Made by a program: the position numbers and the translations under genes. A stretch of DNA of 64,000 nucleotides, taken from assembly GCF_006569205.1 (NCBI RefSeq), contig NZ_VIGD01000002.1, positions 124,001-188,000 of the forward strand. The letters are read 5' to 3'. The stretch comes from Ureibacillus terrenus. Its GTDB lineage: Bacteria > Bacillota > Bacilli > Bacillales_A > Planococcaceae. Positions 43,780 through 53,798 of this stretch are shown in pieces (within the stretch, counting starts at the first letter, position 1; each line of letters starts with the position of its first letter). The notes under the pieces are model-generated. The model ran no database searches. It was given only the letters and a program-made list of their open reading frames with translations, and was not told where the DNA came from.

Positions 43780-45999
43780 ATGAGCAAGGAACAAAGCAAT
43801 CATTTAAAAGAAATTACTTTGCAAATTACCGGCATGTCTTGCGCGGCCTGCGCCAACCGTATCGAAAAAGCCCTCAACAAAATGCAGGGGGTGGAAAGCG
43901 CGGCGGTCAACCTTGCCCTGGAAACGGCGACGGTCGAATTCAATCCTTCCGAAGTCAGCGTTTCCGATCTCATCGGACGGATCGAAAAATTGGGCTATGG
44001 CGCCCGCGTCAAAGAAACCGAAGCGGCCGATGACCGGGAGCGGGAAATCAGAAAGCAATTGATCAAATTCATTGTCGCCGCTTTCCTTTCATTGCCTTTG
44101 TTATGGACGATGGCTGCGCATTTCCCGTTTATGTCCTTTATTTATATGCCGCATGTTTTAATGAATCCGTGGGTGCAAATGGCGTTTGCCACACCGGTTC
44201 AATTCATCATCGGATGGCAATTTTATAAAGGCGCCTACAAAGCTTTGAAAAACGGCGGCGCCAATATGGACGTCCTTGTTGCGCTCGGCACGTCCAGCGC
44301 ATATTTTTACAGCTTGTATCAAACAATAAAAGCGCTTAACACCGGCATGCATCCGAACCTTTATTTTGAGACGAGCGCGGTATTGATCACGTTGATTCTG
44401 TTGGGGAAATGGTTTGAAGCAAAAGCGAAAGGCCGGTCTTCCGAAGCCATCAAAAAATTGATGGGCTTGCAGGCAAAACAGGCCCGCGTGATCCGGGACG
44501 GCGCGGAAAAAGAAATTCCGCTTGAAGAAGTCGTTGTGGGCGACATCCTGCTCGTAAAGCCGGGCGAGAAGATCCCTGTCGACGGGGAAGTGATAGAAGG
44601 AGCCGGTGCCGTCGACGAATCGATGCTGACGGGGGAAAGCATCCCGGCAGATAAGACGGTGGGCTCGGCAGTGTTCGGTTCCACCATCAATAAAAACGGC
44701 TTTATTAAAATGAAAGCGACCAAAGTCGGCCGGGATACCGCCCTCGCCCAAATCATCAAAGCGGTGGAAGATGCGCAAAGTTCGAAAGCGCCGATTCAAC
44801 GGCTCGCCGATCAAATTTCCGGCATATTTGTGCCGATTGTGGTCGCCATTGCATTGATCACTTTTGCCGCCTGGATTTTCTTCGTTGCGCCAGGGGAAGT
44901 GGCGCAGGCCCTGGAAGCCATGATTTCCGTGCTGGTCATAGCCTGCCCTTGTGCATTGGGGCTTGCGACGCCGACATCGATCATGGCCGGTACGGGAAGA
45001 GCGGCGGAATACGGCATTTTGTTCAAAGGCGGGGAATATTTGGAACAGACCCATCAACTCGACACGGTCGTCGTGGATAAAACGGGTACGGTTACAAAGG
45101 GGGAACCGGCTCTGACAGATGTGATAACAGCGGAAGGAAAAGAGGAAGAAACTTTCCTTTCATTCATCGGTTCCGTCGAAAAACAGTCGGAACACCCGTT
45201 GGCCCAGGCGATAGTGGAAGGCATAGAAGGGCGCGGAATCGCTCTCTGGGAAGCGCGGGAATTTGAAGCCATTCCGGGCATGGGCGTGAAAGGCATTGTG
45301 GAAGGAAAAGAAGTCCTTGTCGGAAACAGAAAATTCATGCAGGCCCACCGTATTGACATCGGGGAGGCCTCATCCCAAATGGAGCGGCTTGAAGAAAAAG
45401 GAAAAACGGCCATGCTCGCAAGCATTGGCGGCGAGTATGCGGGACTGGTGGCTGTCAGCGATACGTTGAAAGAATCGTCAAAACGGGCGATACAACGGCT
45501 GAAGGACATGGGCATTGAAGTCATCATGTTGACGGGCGACAATGAACGGACGGCGAAAGCGATCGGGGAAGAAGTGGGCGTCGATCATGTCATCGCGGAA
45601 GTGCTGCCTGAGCAAAAGGCGGAAGAAATCAGGAAATTGCAGAAGGCAGGAAAGAAAGTGGCGATGGTCGGGGATGGAATCAACGACGCGCCTGCATTGG
45701 CCGTCGCAGATATCGGCATGGCAATCGGCACCGGCACGGATGTGGCGATGGAGGCGGCGGATGTGACGCTGATGCGCGGCGATTTAAACAGCATTGCCGA
45801 CGCCATTTTGATGAGCCGCAAAACGATGCGGAACATCAAGCAAAACCTGTTCTGGGCCTTTGCCTATAACACCATCGGCATCCCGGTTGCCGCGGCGGGA
45901 TTTCTTGCCCCATGGGTGGCCGGCGCCGCCATGGCGTTCAGCTCCGTTTCGGTGGTATTAAATGCATTGCGATTGCAGCGGGTGAAACTGAATCATTAA
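43780..45999 (+). CDS. copA: Copper-exporting P1B ATPase CopA
   Basis: About 739 residues. One N-terminal HMA domain ([15 protein letters not shown]) instead of the two in B. subtilis CopA, eight helices, membrane metal motif [13 protein letters not shown], phosphorylation site [13 protein letters not shown] and [16 protein letters not shown]. Exports Cu(I) from the cytoplasm. The start at 43780 is chosen from GGGGTGA; 43768 is an alternative. Confidence 0.94.
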   Translation: MSKEQSNHLKEITLQITGMSCAACANRIEKALNKMQGVESAAVNLALETATVEFNPSEVSVSDLIGRIEKLGYGARVKETEAADDREREIRKQLIKFIVAAFLSLPLLWTMAAHFPFMSFIYMPHVLMNPWVQMAFATPVQFIIGWQFYKGAYKALKNGGANMDVLVALGTSSAYFYSLYQTIKALNTGMHPNLYFETSAVLITLILLGKWFEAKAKGRSSEAIKKLMGLQAKQARVIRDGAEKEIPLEEVVVGDILLVKPGEKIPVDGEVIEGAGAVDESMLTGESIPADKTVGSAVFGSTINKNGFIKMKATKVGRDTALAQIIKAVEDAQSSKAPIQRLADQISGIFVPIVVAIALITFAAWIFFVAPGEVAQALEAMISVLVIACPCALGLATPTSIMAGTGRAAEYGILFKGGEYLEQTHQLDTVVVDKTGTVTKGEPALTDVITAEGKEEETFLSFIGSVEKQSEHPLAQAIVEGIEGRGIALWEAREFEAIPGMGVKGIVEGKEVLVGNRKFMQAHRIDIGEASSQMERLEEKGKTAMLASIGGEYAGLVAVSDTLKESSKRAIQRLKDMGIEVIMLTGDNERTAKAIGEEVGVDHVIAEVLPEQKAEEIRKLQKAGKKVAMVGDGINDAPALAVADIGMAIGTGTDVAMEAADVTLMRGDLNSIADAILMSRKTMRNIKQNLFWAFAYNTIGIPVAAAGFLAPWVAGAAMAFSSVSVVLNALRLQRVKLNH

Positions 46000-46312
46000 A
46001 GGTGGCAGGGCTGTCCGGGAAGAACCGCCATTTCCGGCAGCCTTTGCGCTTTACCGGCATCCTTTACGTCCTGCCGGCGGTTTCTAATGGCAAACATGCT
46101 GGCCGGTAAAAATGGCATGATTACGGTTAAAACCCAAGAAAGTTCCTCAGGTGATGATTGGCAATTTTCAAAAAGCCTGAAATAAACGATCGCAAAGGCC
46201 GGCCACACAGGAATCCCGCAGGTATCTTGCTTAACTCCGATGCATAAATCCCAGGGAAATGCAGATGCTGTAAATATAGCAATTGAGGAGACTGCCAAAA
46301 GGAGGACTTTGA
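46000..46312. other. Gap after copA; possible remnant on the minus strand
   Basis: The minus strand is open from 46298 to 45996 and has two hydrophobic stretches (VWPAFAIVYFRLFE, WVLTVIMPFLPASMFAI), but no ribosome site or clear start. It may be a decayed membrane-protein gene. Confidence 0.3.
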
Positions 46313-46948
46313 ATGAAAAAGCTGCTTCTAATACTTACAGCGTTTTTGAGCATTTTCCCATTAACGGCTTGCGGCAATAAAGATGATTTGACAACGAAAA
46401 ATGAAAAAAATCCGACGGAATTTTTGGACAGTGAAGATGTGGATGTAACGAACAACCAGGTGGATGGAGAAAAAGTGGTAGGAGAGAACATGGACGGGAA
46501 AGAAGGGCATGCGGATGTGACCCATTCCACTTGGGGAAAAATTCCGGAAGGCTTGAAGGAAGCGAAAAATCCAAAGTTCAAGGTGGGCGACAAAGTGATC
46601 ATCAACGCGGCCCATGACGCCGATATGCAAGGATCGGAAGGCACAGTTGTCGGGGCTTATGAATCGACGGTATATTCCATTACGTATACATCCACAACGG
46701 GCGTGCAGGAAGAAAACAAGAAATGGTTTGTGAGGGAAGAAATCGAGCCCCTTGGCGAAAAAACTTTGAATATCGGCGACCGGGTCATTATTGAAGCCGA
46801 CCGCGAAGAGGGAATGAAAGGGGCGGAAGGAACAATCGACACCGCGGAGGAAACGGTGGTCTACATGGTCGATTATGTCAATAAAGATGGGGAAAAAGTG
46901 GAAAACTATCAATGGCTCAAAGAAAGCGAATTGTCCCCTGCGAAATAA
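46313..46948 (+). CDS. YdhK-family lipoprotein (two DUF1541 repeats)
   Basis: 211 residues. Signal LLLILTAFLSIFPLTACG with lipobox LTAC. Two DUF1541 copies follow (KFKVGDKVIINAAHDADMQG, then LNIGDRVIIEADREEGMKG), each ending in a YTSTTG or YVNKDG strand. The family is often found beside copper and metal-resistance genes, which fits its position after copA. It is extracellular; function unproven. AAAGGAGGACTTTGA ribosome site. Confidence 0.85.
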   Translation: MKKLLLILTAFLSIFPLTACGNKDDLTTKNEKNPTEFLDSEDVDVTNNQVDGEKVVGENMDGKEGHADVTHSTWGKIPEGLKEAKNPKFKVGDKVIINAAHDADMQGSEGTVVGAYESTVYSITYTSTTGVQEENKKWFVREEIEPLGEKTLNIGDRVIIEADREEGMKGAEGTIDTAEETVVYMVDYVNKDGEKVENYQWLKESELSPAK

Positions 46949-46975
46949 AACAGGCTGTAATGGAACGGTTTGATA

Positions 46976-47008
46976 AGAGCGGATGGGAAGAAATCCGCTC
47001 TTTTTTTG
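46976..47008 (+). terminator. Rho-independent terminator
   Basis: AGAGCGGAT pairs with ATCCGCTCT, followed by seven T. Confidence 0.85.
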
Positions 47009-47147
47009 TTGAGAAAATAAGTCTTCATATTCCAAAAGGGGCAGCCGATTCCTTTCATGAAAAGAAAATTCATTTTTTATAATTTGTTTATAGGCAGTTT
47101 TTTATATTAAGATATGAATATCACATGTTATTCAAAGGATGAAGGCT

Positions 47148-48014
47148 ATGAAAATGAATATTCTGGTGACAGTTGATTCCAATTATCTCCATCCGTTAAC
47201 GGTCATGCTGAAATCATTGTTCATGAACAATCCGAATGAACAGTTTTCGATTTATCTTGTCCAATCTTCCATACCTGACCAGCAGCTCGAATTATTGGAC
47301 GCTTTCATTTCCGGCGAAGGCCATGAGTTCCACAACATTCCGATCGATGATCAATTATTCAGCGATGCTCCAACCCTTATGCATTATACGAAAACGATGT
47401 ACTATCGTTTGCTCGCCCACAAATTTTTGCCGCAACATCTTGACCGCATACTTTATTTGGATCCGGATATTTTGGTGATTAACCGAATAAGGGAATTATA
47501 TGAACTTGATTTGGAAGGGTACCTTTTTGCAGCCGCAGACCATCGGACCATGCCGATCAAAGAAATCAATAAGATCCGCTTCAATCCTTTCGACCTGGAA
47601 GCCTACTACAATTCCGGCGTCCTGCTGATGAATTTGCCGCTTTTGCGGGAAACCATCGATGAAAAGGAAATTTTTGATTTTGTGGAAAAATATCATTCCA
47701 AGCTCATCATGCCCGACCAGGATATCATGAACGCCCTTTATTCGAAGAAAATCAAGGGCATTGATGAAGTCAAATACAATTATGATGCGAGGTATTACAA
47801 TATTTATAAACTGAAAAGCAGCGGGCTCTTCGATATGGATTATGTCATGAACCATACCGTCATCCTGCATTTCTGCGGAAAGAAGAAACCGTGGAAGAAA
47901 AATTACAGCGGAAAATTCCACTCCTTGTACAAACATTACGAAAAGATCACGAACGACGCCGTTGCGGCATTGGAAGGCGCGAAAATGGGAGCGGCCAGCG
48001 AGAAGGCGAATTGA
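47148..48014 (+). CDS. Glycosyltransferase family 8 protein
   Basis: 288 residues, GT-A fold. MNILVTVDSNYLHPLTVMLK at the start, the DXD motif in ILYLDPDILVINRI, YYNSGVLLMNLPLLRE and the C-terminal ILHFCGKKKPWKK. Such enzymes move glucose or galactose from UDP-sugar to a wall, teichoic-acid or lipid acceptor. Standalone gene with a terminator; acceptor unknown. Start chosen from AAAGGATGAAGGCT. Confidence 0.87.
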   Translation: MKMNILVTVDSNYLHPLTVMLKSLFMNNPNEQFSIYLVQSSIPDQQLELLDAFISGEGHEFHNIPIDDQLFSDAPTLMHYTKTMYYRLLAHKFLPQHLDRILYLDPDILVINRIRELYELDLEGYLFAAADHRTMPIKEINKIRFNPFDLEAYYNSGVLLMNLPLLRETIDEKEIFDFVEKYHSKLIMPDQDIMNALYSKKIKGIDEVKYNYDARYYNIYKLKSSGLFDMDYVMNHTVILHFCGKKKPWKKNYSGKFHSLYKHYEKITNDAVAALEGAKMGAASEKAN

Positions 48015-48026
48015 ACAGAGAGAAAA

Positions 48027-48063
48027 AAGGCTTGATTCTCTTTTTGAATCAAGCCTTTTTTAA
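48027..48063 (+). terminator. Rho-independent terminator
   Basis: AAGGCTTGATTC pairs with GAATCAAGCCTT, followed by TTTT. Confidence 0.85.
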
Positions 48064-48215
48064 CTTTGGACGGAAATGGCGGGCAACTTTTGCTCTCCGT
48101 TACCTCACATTTGCATTTCGCCGTATTATTGATGCATGCCGGGGATGCCCCTGCAAATGAACGAACATGGAAGATATGCTATAGTAGTCATATGATATAT
48201 GAAAGGATGTAACGC

Positions 48216-50399
48216 ATGTCAAAAAGTTTAGTGTTAGCGGAAAAGCCTTCGGTGGCCCGGGATATTGCCCGGGTGCTGAAATGCCATAAAAGCGGAAACG
48301 GCTATCTGGAAGGGAATCAATACATCGTCACCTGGGCGCTCGGCCATTTGGTGACCCTCGCCGATCCGGAGCAATATGATGCGAAATATAGAACATGGAG
48401 GCTCGAGGATCTGCCGATGCTGCCGGACCCGATGAAACTGACGGTCATCAGGCAGACGGCAAAGCAGTTCAATGCGGTCAAGGCGCAGCTTCACCGGAAA
48501 GATGTCCGGGAAATCATCATCGCCACCGATGCCGGAAGGGAAGGGGAGCTCGTTGCCCGCTGGATCATCGAAAAGGCGAACGTCCGGAAACCGATTAAAC
48601 GCCTTTGGATTTCATCGGTGACGGACAAAGCCATCAAAGAAGGATTCAACCATTTAAAACCGGGGAAACTCTATGAAAATCTGTATGCGTCCGCCGTTGC
48701 ACGTTCGGAGGCGGACTGGTATATCGGGCTGAACGCGACCCGGGCGCTTACGACCAAATACAATGCCCAATTGAACTGCGGGCGCGTGCAAACGCCGACG
48801 CTTGCCATCATCGCCGCCCGGGAAGAAGAAATCAAAAACTTTGTGCCGAAAGACTATTATGGAATCCAGGCGACAGCAGGCAAAGTGGCGCTCACATGGA
48901 GAGATTCCTCCGGCAACACCCGGAGTTTCCATAAAGAAAAAATCGAATCCATCATCCAAAAAATCAATGGCAAACACGCCATCGTGACGGAAGTGGAGAA
49001 AAAGAAGAAAAAATCCTATGCTCCCGGCCTGTACGACTTGACGGAATTGCAGCGGGATGCCAATAAGCTGTTCGGCTTCTCCGCGAAGGAAACGTTGAAC
49101 ATCATGCAGCGGCTGTATGAACATTATAAGGTGCTGACGTATCCAAGAACCGATTCCCCATACCTTTCATCCGATATCGTTCCAACCATTCCGGAAAGAC
49201 TGAAAGCTTGCGGCGTCGGCGAATACCGCCAGCTTGCCGACGATATTTTGAAAAAGCCGATCAAAGCCAACAAATCCTTCGTGGATGATGCGAAAGTCAG
49301 CGACCATCATGCCATCATCCCGACGGAGCAGCCGGTCGACCTTTCCGAATTCACCGACCGGGAACGGAAAATTTACGATCTGGTCATCAAACGTTTCCTG
49401 GCCGTGCTGCTTCCGCCTTCGGAATACGAAGAAATGACGGTACATGCGAAGATCGGGGATGAAACGTTCATCGCAAAAGGGAAACATATATTGAACCCAG
49501 GATGGAAAAAAGTGTTTGCGGCCGATGTTGCGGAAGAGGATGAAGAAGATGTGCGCGAACAGGTGTTGCCGCCGATTGCCAAAGGGGACAAACTGACGGT
49601 TTCGGACATCCAAATGACGCGGGGGCAAACGAAGCCGCCAGCACGTTTTACGGAAGCGACCCTGCTTTCCGCAATGGAAAATCCGGTGAAATATCTGGGG
49701 ACGAACGACCGGAAGCTGGCCGAAACATTAAAATCCACCGGCGGACTCGGAACGGTGGCGACAAGGGCCGATATTATCGAGAAGCTGTTCAACAGTTTCA
49801 TGATTGAAAAACGCGGCGGAAAAGAAATTTACTTGACCTCAAAAGGGCGCCAACTGCTCGATCTGGTGCCGGAAGACTTGAAATCCCCCGCTTTGACCGC
49901 CGAATGGGAAATGAAGCTGGAACAGATCGCGAAGGGCAAAATGAGAAAAGAAGTGTTCATCAATGAAATGAAGCGGTTTACGAAGGAAATCGTCCGGGAA
50001 ATCAAGACGAGCGGCAAAACATTCAAGCACGATAACCTTTCGACGAAACATTGTCCGGAATGCGGAAAATTGATGCTGGAAGTGAACGGGAAGAAAGGCA
50101 AAATGCTCGTCTGCCAGGACCGGGAGTGCGGATACCGGAAAACCGTTTCCCAATTTACGAATCATCGCTGTCCAAATTGCCATAAGAAGCTGGAATTGTT
50201 TGGGGAAGGGGAAGGAAGAATCTTCGTCTGCCCATGCGGGTTCCGTGAAAAATGGTCCACGTTCCAGGAAAAACTGAAGAAACAGACGAGCGGCAAGGTG
50301 GACAAGTGGACGCTGCAAAAATATTTGAAAAAGGAAAACGAATCCTTTACGAACAACGCCCTTGCGGAAGCGTTGAAGCAATTGAAACTCGACCAATAA
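48216..50399 (+). CDS. topB: DNA topoisomerase III
   Basis: 727 residues, type IA topoisomerase. Toprim domain with LAEKPSVARDIARVL and the acidic ATDAGREGELVARW; the active-site tyrosine is in VLTYPRTDSPYLSSD. RVQTPTLAIIAAREEEI is a family block. The C-terminal part has several cysteine pairs (CPECG, CQDRECG, CPNCHK, CPCG) in zinc-ribbon style. Relaxes and decatenates DNA. Monocistronic; GAAAGGATGTAACGC precedes the ATG. Confidence 0.95.
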   Translation: MSKSLVLAEKPSVARDIARVLKCHKSGNGYLEGNQYIVTWALGHLVTLADPEQYDAKYRTWRLEDLPMLPDPMKLTVIRQTAKQFNAVKAQLHRKDVREIIIATDAGREGELVARWIIEKANVRKPIKRLWISSVTDKAIKEGFNHLKPGKLYENLYASAVARSEADWYIGLNATRALTTKYNAQLNCGRVQTPTLAIIAAREEEIKNFVPKDYYGIQATAGKVALTWRDSSGNTRSFHKEKIESIIQKINGKHAIVTEVEKKKKKSYAPGLYDLTELQRDANKLFGFSAKETLNIMQRLYEHYKVLTYPRTDSPYLSSDIVPTIPERLKACGVGEYRQLADDILKKPIKANKSFVDDAKVSDHHAIIPTEQPVDLSEFTDRERKIYDLVIKRFLAVLLPPSEYEEMTVHAKIGDETFIAKGKHILNPGWKKVFAADVAEEDEEDVREQVLPPIAKGDKLTVSDIQMTRGQTKPPARFTEATLLSAMENPVKYLGTNDRKLAETLKSTGGLGTVATRADIIEKLFNSFMIEKRGGKEIYLTSKGRQLLDLVPEDLKSPALTAEWEMKLEQIAKGKMRKEVFINEMKRFTKEIVREIKTSGKTFKHDNLSTKHCPECGKLMLEVNGKKGKMLVCQDRECGYRKTVSQFTNHRCPNCHKKLELFGEGEGRIFVCPCGFREKWSTFQEKLKKQTSGKVDKWTLQKYLKKENESFTNNALAEALKQLKLDQ

Positions 50400-50508
50400 A
50401 ACGGTTCGGATGCAGGTCGCATTTGCCAAAGGGTGCCATGGAATGTTGCGGCCGGCTCTGAAAAGTTTGGCATACACTGAACAGCAGATTGGTTGCTGGG
50501 ATGACGGA

Positions 50509-50556
50509 AAAAAGCGGATGGGAAAAATTATTCCCATCCGCTTTTCCGTTTTTTTA
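50509..50556. terminator. Bidirectional terminator between topB and the TRAP operon
   Basis: AAAGCGGATGGGAA pairs with TTCCCATCCGCTTT, with T tails on the plus side and A run on the other. Confidence 0.85.
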
Positions 50557-51825
50557 TTTCGTTGCATATGGCAGCCATAGGGTGAGGGAAGGAATATACG
50601 TCAGCATCAGCAATACCACAACGGAAGCGATCAAAAACGGCCATAGCGATCTTACCAATTCGCCGATCGGCACCCGTGTAATCGAGGATGCAATGAACAA
50701 TCCGGAACCGACCGGAGGGGTCAATATCCCGATTGTCAAGTTGATGCAGATGATGATGCCAAAATGAATCGGATCCACATTATATAATGGTAGCAACGGC
50801 ATGAAGATCGGAACAAGGATGATCAGCGCGGCAATGCCGTCCATGAACATGCCCAAAATCAACAGGAAAATGTTCACGAGCAACAGGAAGACAATCGTGC
50901 TGTCCGAAATGGAAACCATCCATTGGGCGATTTGCTGCGGAATCCGTTCGAACGCCAACATCCATCCGAAAATATTGGCCATGGCAATCAAGATCGTAAT
51001 GACCGCCGTAGTGGAAACGGTGTTGATCAAGATTTTTGGAATTTGCGACAGTTTCAGCTCACGGTAGAAGAACAGTCCCACCAAAAGCGCGACAAAACTT
51101 GCTATCGCCGCGGATTCCGTTGCGGTAAAGGCCCCGCTCAAAATGCCGACGATGATGATGAGCGGAACAGCCAGGGCAGGGAGCACCCCCAGGAAGGAAC
51201 GGAACATTTCCCCGGCCGATGCCCGCTTTTCTTTCGGGAAGCTTTCTTTGAAACCGATGAAAGCGATGATGATCATAAAGCCCAGCCCCAATAAAATGCC
51301 GGGGATGACGCCTGCTTTGAACATGTCGGCAATGGAAGCGCCGGAACTCACACCATAAATGATGAACAGCATGCTCGGCGGGATGATGGGGCCAAGCAAT
51401 CCTGCCGCCGCTGTCGTCGTGGTGCTGAAAGATTTGCTGTAGCCCGATTTTTCCATTTCCGGCACCATGGTGCGGCTCATCATGGCAATTTGGGCCGTGG
51501 CGGATCCGATGATGGCCGCGAGCATCATGTTGGCCGCGACGTTAACGTAGGCGAGCCCGCCGCGGAAATGTCCGATGAATTTTTTCGCAAAATCCACAAG
51601 CCGTTTTGTAATGCCCCCGAAGTTCATCAATTCCCCGGCAAGCATGAAGAGGGGAATGGCGAGCAGTCCGTAGTTTTCCATCCCGGAATAAAGCCGTTGA
51701 GGGACGGTGACGAGAAGCGTCAAATTACCCGTGGCAAAAATGTAGACGACCGTTGTGATGCCAAGCACATAGGCAATAGGGACGCCCAGAAGCAGCAATA
51801 CGGCAAAAGCGATTATCGCGATGAT
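50554..51825 (-). CDS. TRAP transporter large permease (DctM type)
   Basis: About 414-423 residues and 12 or so helices. Typical blocks: FMLAGELMNFGGITKRLV, GSATAQIAMMSRTMVPEM, IIPPSMLFIIYGVSSGASIADMF broken across two segments, and NLTIGILTPPVGSGLF. Works with DctQ and DctP to import an organic acid with Na+. The annotated start is a guess: GGGGGTGA stands right before ATC (51825), a non-standard start; the first ordinary start is TTG 51798. The usual family length (about 425) favours the upstream one. Overlaps dctQ. Confidence 0.85.
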   Translation of the reverse strand: MIAIIAFAVLLLLGVPIAYVLGITTVVYIFATGNLTLLVTVPQRLYSGMENYGLLAIPLFMLAGELMNFGGITKRLVDFAKKFIGHFRGGLAYVNVAANMMLAAIIGSATAQIAMMSRTMVPEMEKSGYSKSFSTTTTAAAGLLGPIIPPSMLFIIYGVSSGASIADMFKAGVIPGILLGLGFMIIIAFIGFKESFPKEKRASAGEMFRSFLGVLPALAVPLIIIVGILSGAFTATESAAIASFVALLVGLFFYRELKLSQIPKILINTVSTTAVITILIAMANIFGWMLAFERIPQQIAQWMVSISDSTIVFLLLVNIFLLILGMFMDGIAALIILVPIFMPLLPLYNVDPIHFGIIICINLTIGILTPPVGSGLFIASSITRVPIGELVRSLWPFLIASVVVLLMLTYIPSLTLWLPYATK

Positions 51826-52325
51826 TGGAAGTCACCCCCGTCTTTTTCGGATTGCCGGAAGGACTGGATTGTGTTATTGATGACATGAACCGTCGCGAAG
51901 GCGAATGAAACCGGGATGCTTAAATAAAAGTAGATTTTCGGCCAGTTCAATGCCGTTGATTTTTGGACGAAAATATTCGGCTTCATGATCCAATCCGACG
52001 CCAAATAAAGGACATAAGCGACAAAGATGAGCAGAATAAGGTTGCTGATGGCATGGATATATTTTTTATATTTGTCCGGAACCGCATCGACCAAAATGGT
52101 GATGGCAGGGGATGCTTTTTCCTTCAGCACCATGCTTCCGCCGATAAACGTAATCCAAATCAGGCAGAAGATGGCCAACTCGTCCGACCATAGCAAAGGA
52201 TTTTTGAACACATAACGGAAGAAGAAACCGCCCACCATTGACACCATCAATGTCAATGCAAGGATCAATGCCAGCACCTTCTCGATGGAATAGACAACAT
52301 CGCTGATTTTGCTTAATACTCTCAA
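51813..52325 (-). CDS. TRAP transporter small permease (DctQ type)
   Basis: 170 residues from TTG 52325 (AGAAGGTG seven bases upstream). Four membrane helices (ALILALTLMVSMVGGFFFRYVF, WSDELAIFCLIWITFIGGSM, ISNLILLIFVAYVLYLASDW, IYFYLSIPVSFAFATVHVI). Family motif RYVFKNPLLWSDELA. The stop overlaps the region where dctM starts, so the two are translationally coupled. Confidence 0.87.
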   Translation of the reverse strand: MRVLSKISDVVYSIEKVLALILALTLMVSMVGGFFFRYVFKNPLLWSDELAIFCLIWITFIGGSMVLKEKASPAITILVDAVPDKYKKYIHAISNLILLIFVAYVLYLASDWIMKPNIFVQKSTALNWPKIYFYLSIPVSFAFATVHVINNTIQSFRQSEKDGGDFQSSR

Positions 52326-52434
52326 ATGAAAACACCTTCTATCTATGAAAAGATTCATTGGGACATTAAAGGAAAAGGGGACTTGCCACTTATTTTGTCA
52401 CGGATAAGTCAGAAAGTCACCAAACATCAAAAGC

Positions 52435-53463
52435 TTACTTGCCGCCCTCGGCTTCTTCGATAAAGGCTTTGATAATATCCGATTTTTTGGAAAATTCATT
52501 GCGGACTTCATTTGTCACTGTTTGGAATTTGGAAGGATCGATTTCTTCCAATACTTCAATGCCCGCATCTTTCAATGCCTGCAAATTGGATTCTTCGCGT
52601 CTAATGGCTTCCTGCACTCCCCAGTCCACCGCATTTTTCATCGCCGTGCGGATGATTTCCTGATCTTCAGGAGTTAATGAATCATAAACCGCTTTGCTCA
52701 TGACAATCACGGTAGGGAAGGTCATTTGGTTCGTCAGCGTCAAATACTTTGCAACTTCATAATATTTCTCAGTGACCAAAGCATCCAAATCGATATCGAT
52801 GCCGTCGATGACACCTGTCTGAAGCGATGTGTACACTTCATTCAGCGGCATGGCTGTCGGGCCGGCTCCGACTTTTTCCCAGTAGGATTGCATTGCCGGG
52901 CTTCCGATGATCCGGATTTTTTTGCCTTTCAAATCTTTCGGAGATTCCGCAAAGCCGTCTTTCATGAGAACGTGGCGGTTTCCGGCAAACATGAAATCAA
53001 GGCCCACCAAACCTTGCGAACTTAACTCTTCCAGCATTTGCTTCGCAGGTTCGGATTCCCGCATCTTCACGGCTTCCTCCAGGCTTCCGAACAGATAAGG
53101 CATAAACCATGCATTCAATGAATCTTGGCGTGTACTCATATAAGCGTTTGTCATAAAACCGAAATCAATGGCGCCTGTTTCCAGCTGCTGCACCATATCC
53201 GCTTCCGTCCCCAATGTGGAGGCAGGGTGGATTTCAATATCAAAACGTCCGTCGGAAAGTTTTCTCAGTTCTTCCCCGAATTTTTGGGCCGTCACGTTCC
53301 AAACATGGTTTTCTTGTACCACGTGGGCAATTTTGAATACGCGTGTTTCTCCCTCGGCGCTTGCATTGTTGCCGGATGTGGAAGATTCATCTCTTCCGCA
53401 TGCTGCCAAAGCAAGAGCCAAAATCCCCATGATGAAAGAATATAATAGCTTTTTAAAATGCAT
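52435..53463 (-). CDS. TRAP transporter substrate-binding lipoprotein (DctP type)
   Basis: 342 residues from the ATG at 53463 (AGGGGGATCATT upstream). Lipobox ALAAC. Mature part has DctP family blocks VVQENHVWNVTAQKFGEELR, FEIHPASTLG-type segment (FDIEIHPAS), and LKGKKIRIIGSPAMQSYWEK with LQTGVIDGIDID. A Gram-positive form is lipid-anchored. Binds a carboxylate; the neighbourhood suggests an aromatic acid such as 3-hydroxybenzoate or gentisate. Confidence 0.88.
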   Translation of the reverse strand: MHFKKLLYSFIMGILALALAACGRDESSTSGNNASAEGETRVFKIAHVVQENHVWNVTAQKFGEELRKLSDGRFDIEIHPASTLGTEADMVQQLETGAIDFGFMTNAYMSTRQDSLNAWFMPYLFGSLEEAVKMRESEPAKQMLEELSSQGLVGLDFMFAGNRHVLMKDGFAESPKDLKGKKIRIIGSPAMQSYWEKVGAGPTAMPLNEVYTSLQTGVIDGIDIDLDALVTEKYYEVAKYLTLTNQMTFPTVIVMSKAVYDSLTPEDQEIIRTAMKNAVDWGVQEAIRREESNLQALKDAGIEVLEEIDPSKFQTVTNEVRNEFSKKSDIIKAFIEEAEGGK

Positions 53464-53752
53464 AATGATCCCCCTTGTTTGAATAAAAGTATTTATATGA
53501 AGACTATTTGTAATAAACAAACAGGCAATATTACAAGATAGTCTTTTGTCGATAAATTCCGACATTTGCAGCGGAAAATAGAAAGTTTTCAGTAAATTCA
53601 TTGATATACTTTGAATAATTCTGTTTAAACCCATTATGTATTTCATCAATAGTGAACTCGTTACACTAATAATATAAATTCGTCAAAATAGTGTCAATAT
53701 TTTTTCACACTTTGAAACTAGAAAAATAGTGCATTTATTAGAAAATAATCGA
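53464..53752. promoter_or_regulatory. Regulatory region of the TRAP operon
   Basis: Contains the 17-bp IclR-type half-palindromic site AGTGAACTCGTTACACT (53651-53667), AT-rich promoter sequence and a 20-nt string (TTGAATAATTCTGTTTAAAC, 53611-53630) also found at the end of oppA. Confidence 0.55.
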
Positions 53753-53788
53753 TTAAAAAAGCAGAATCCCGTTTGGGGATTCTGCTTT
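53753..53788 (-). terminator. Terminator of the gentisate dioxygenase operon
   Basis: GCAGAATCCC and GGGATTCTGC arms, with a minus-strand TTTTTTAATC tail. Confidence 0.85.
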
Positions 53789-53798
53789 TCTTTGGCCC

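Noticed and set aside
45996..46298. Minus-strand 100-aa gene after copA
   Set aside because: Some hydrophobic stretches but no start signals; noted only as a possible remnant.
46361..47035. Minus-strand frame over the YdhK gene
   Set aside because: Shadow of the lipoprotein gene, F/H/R-rich composition and no start signals.
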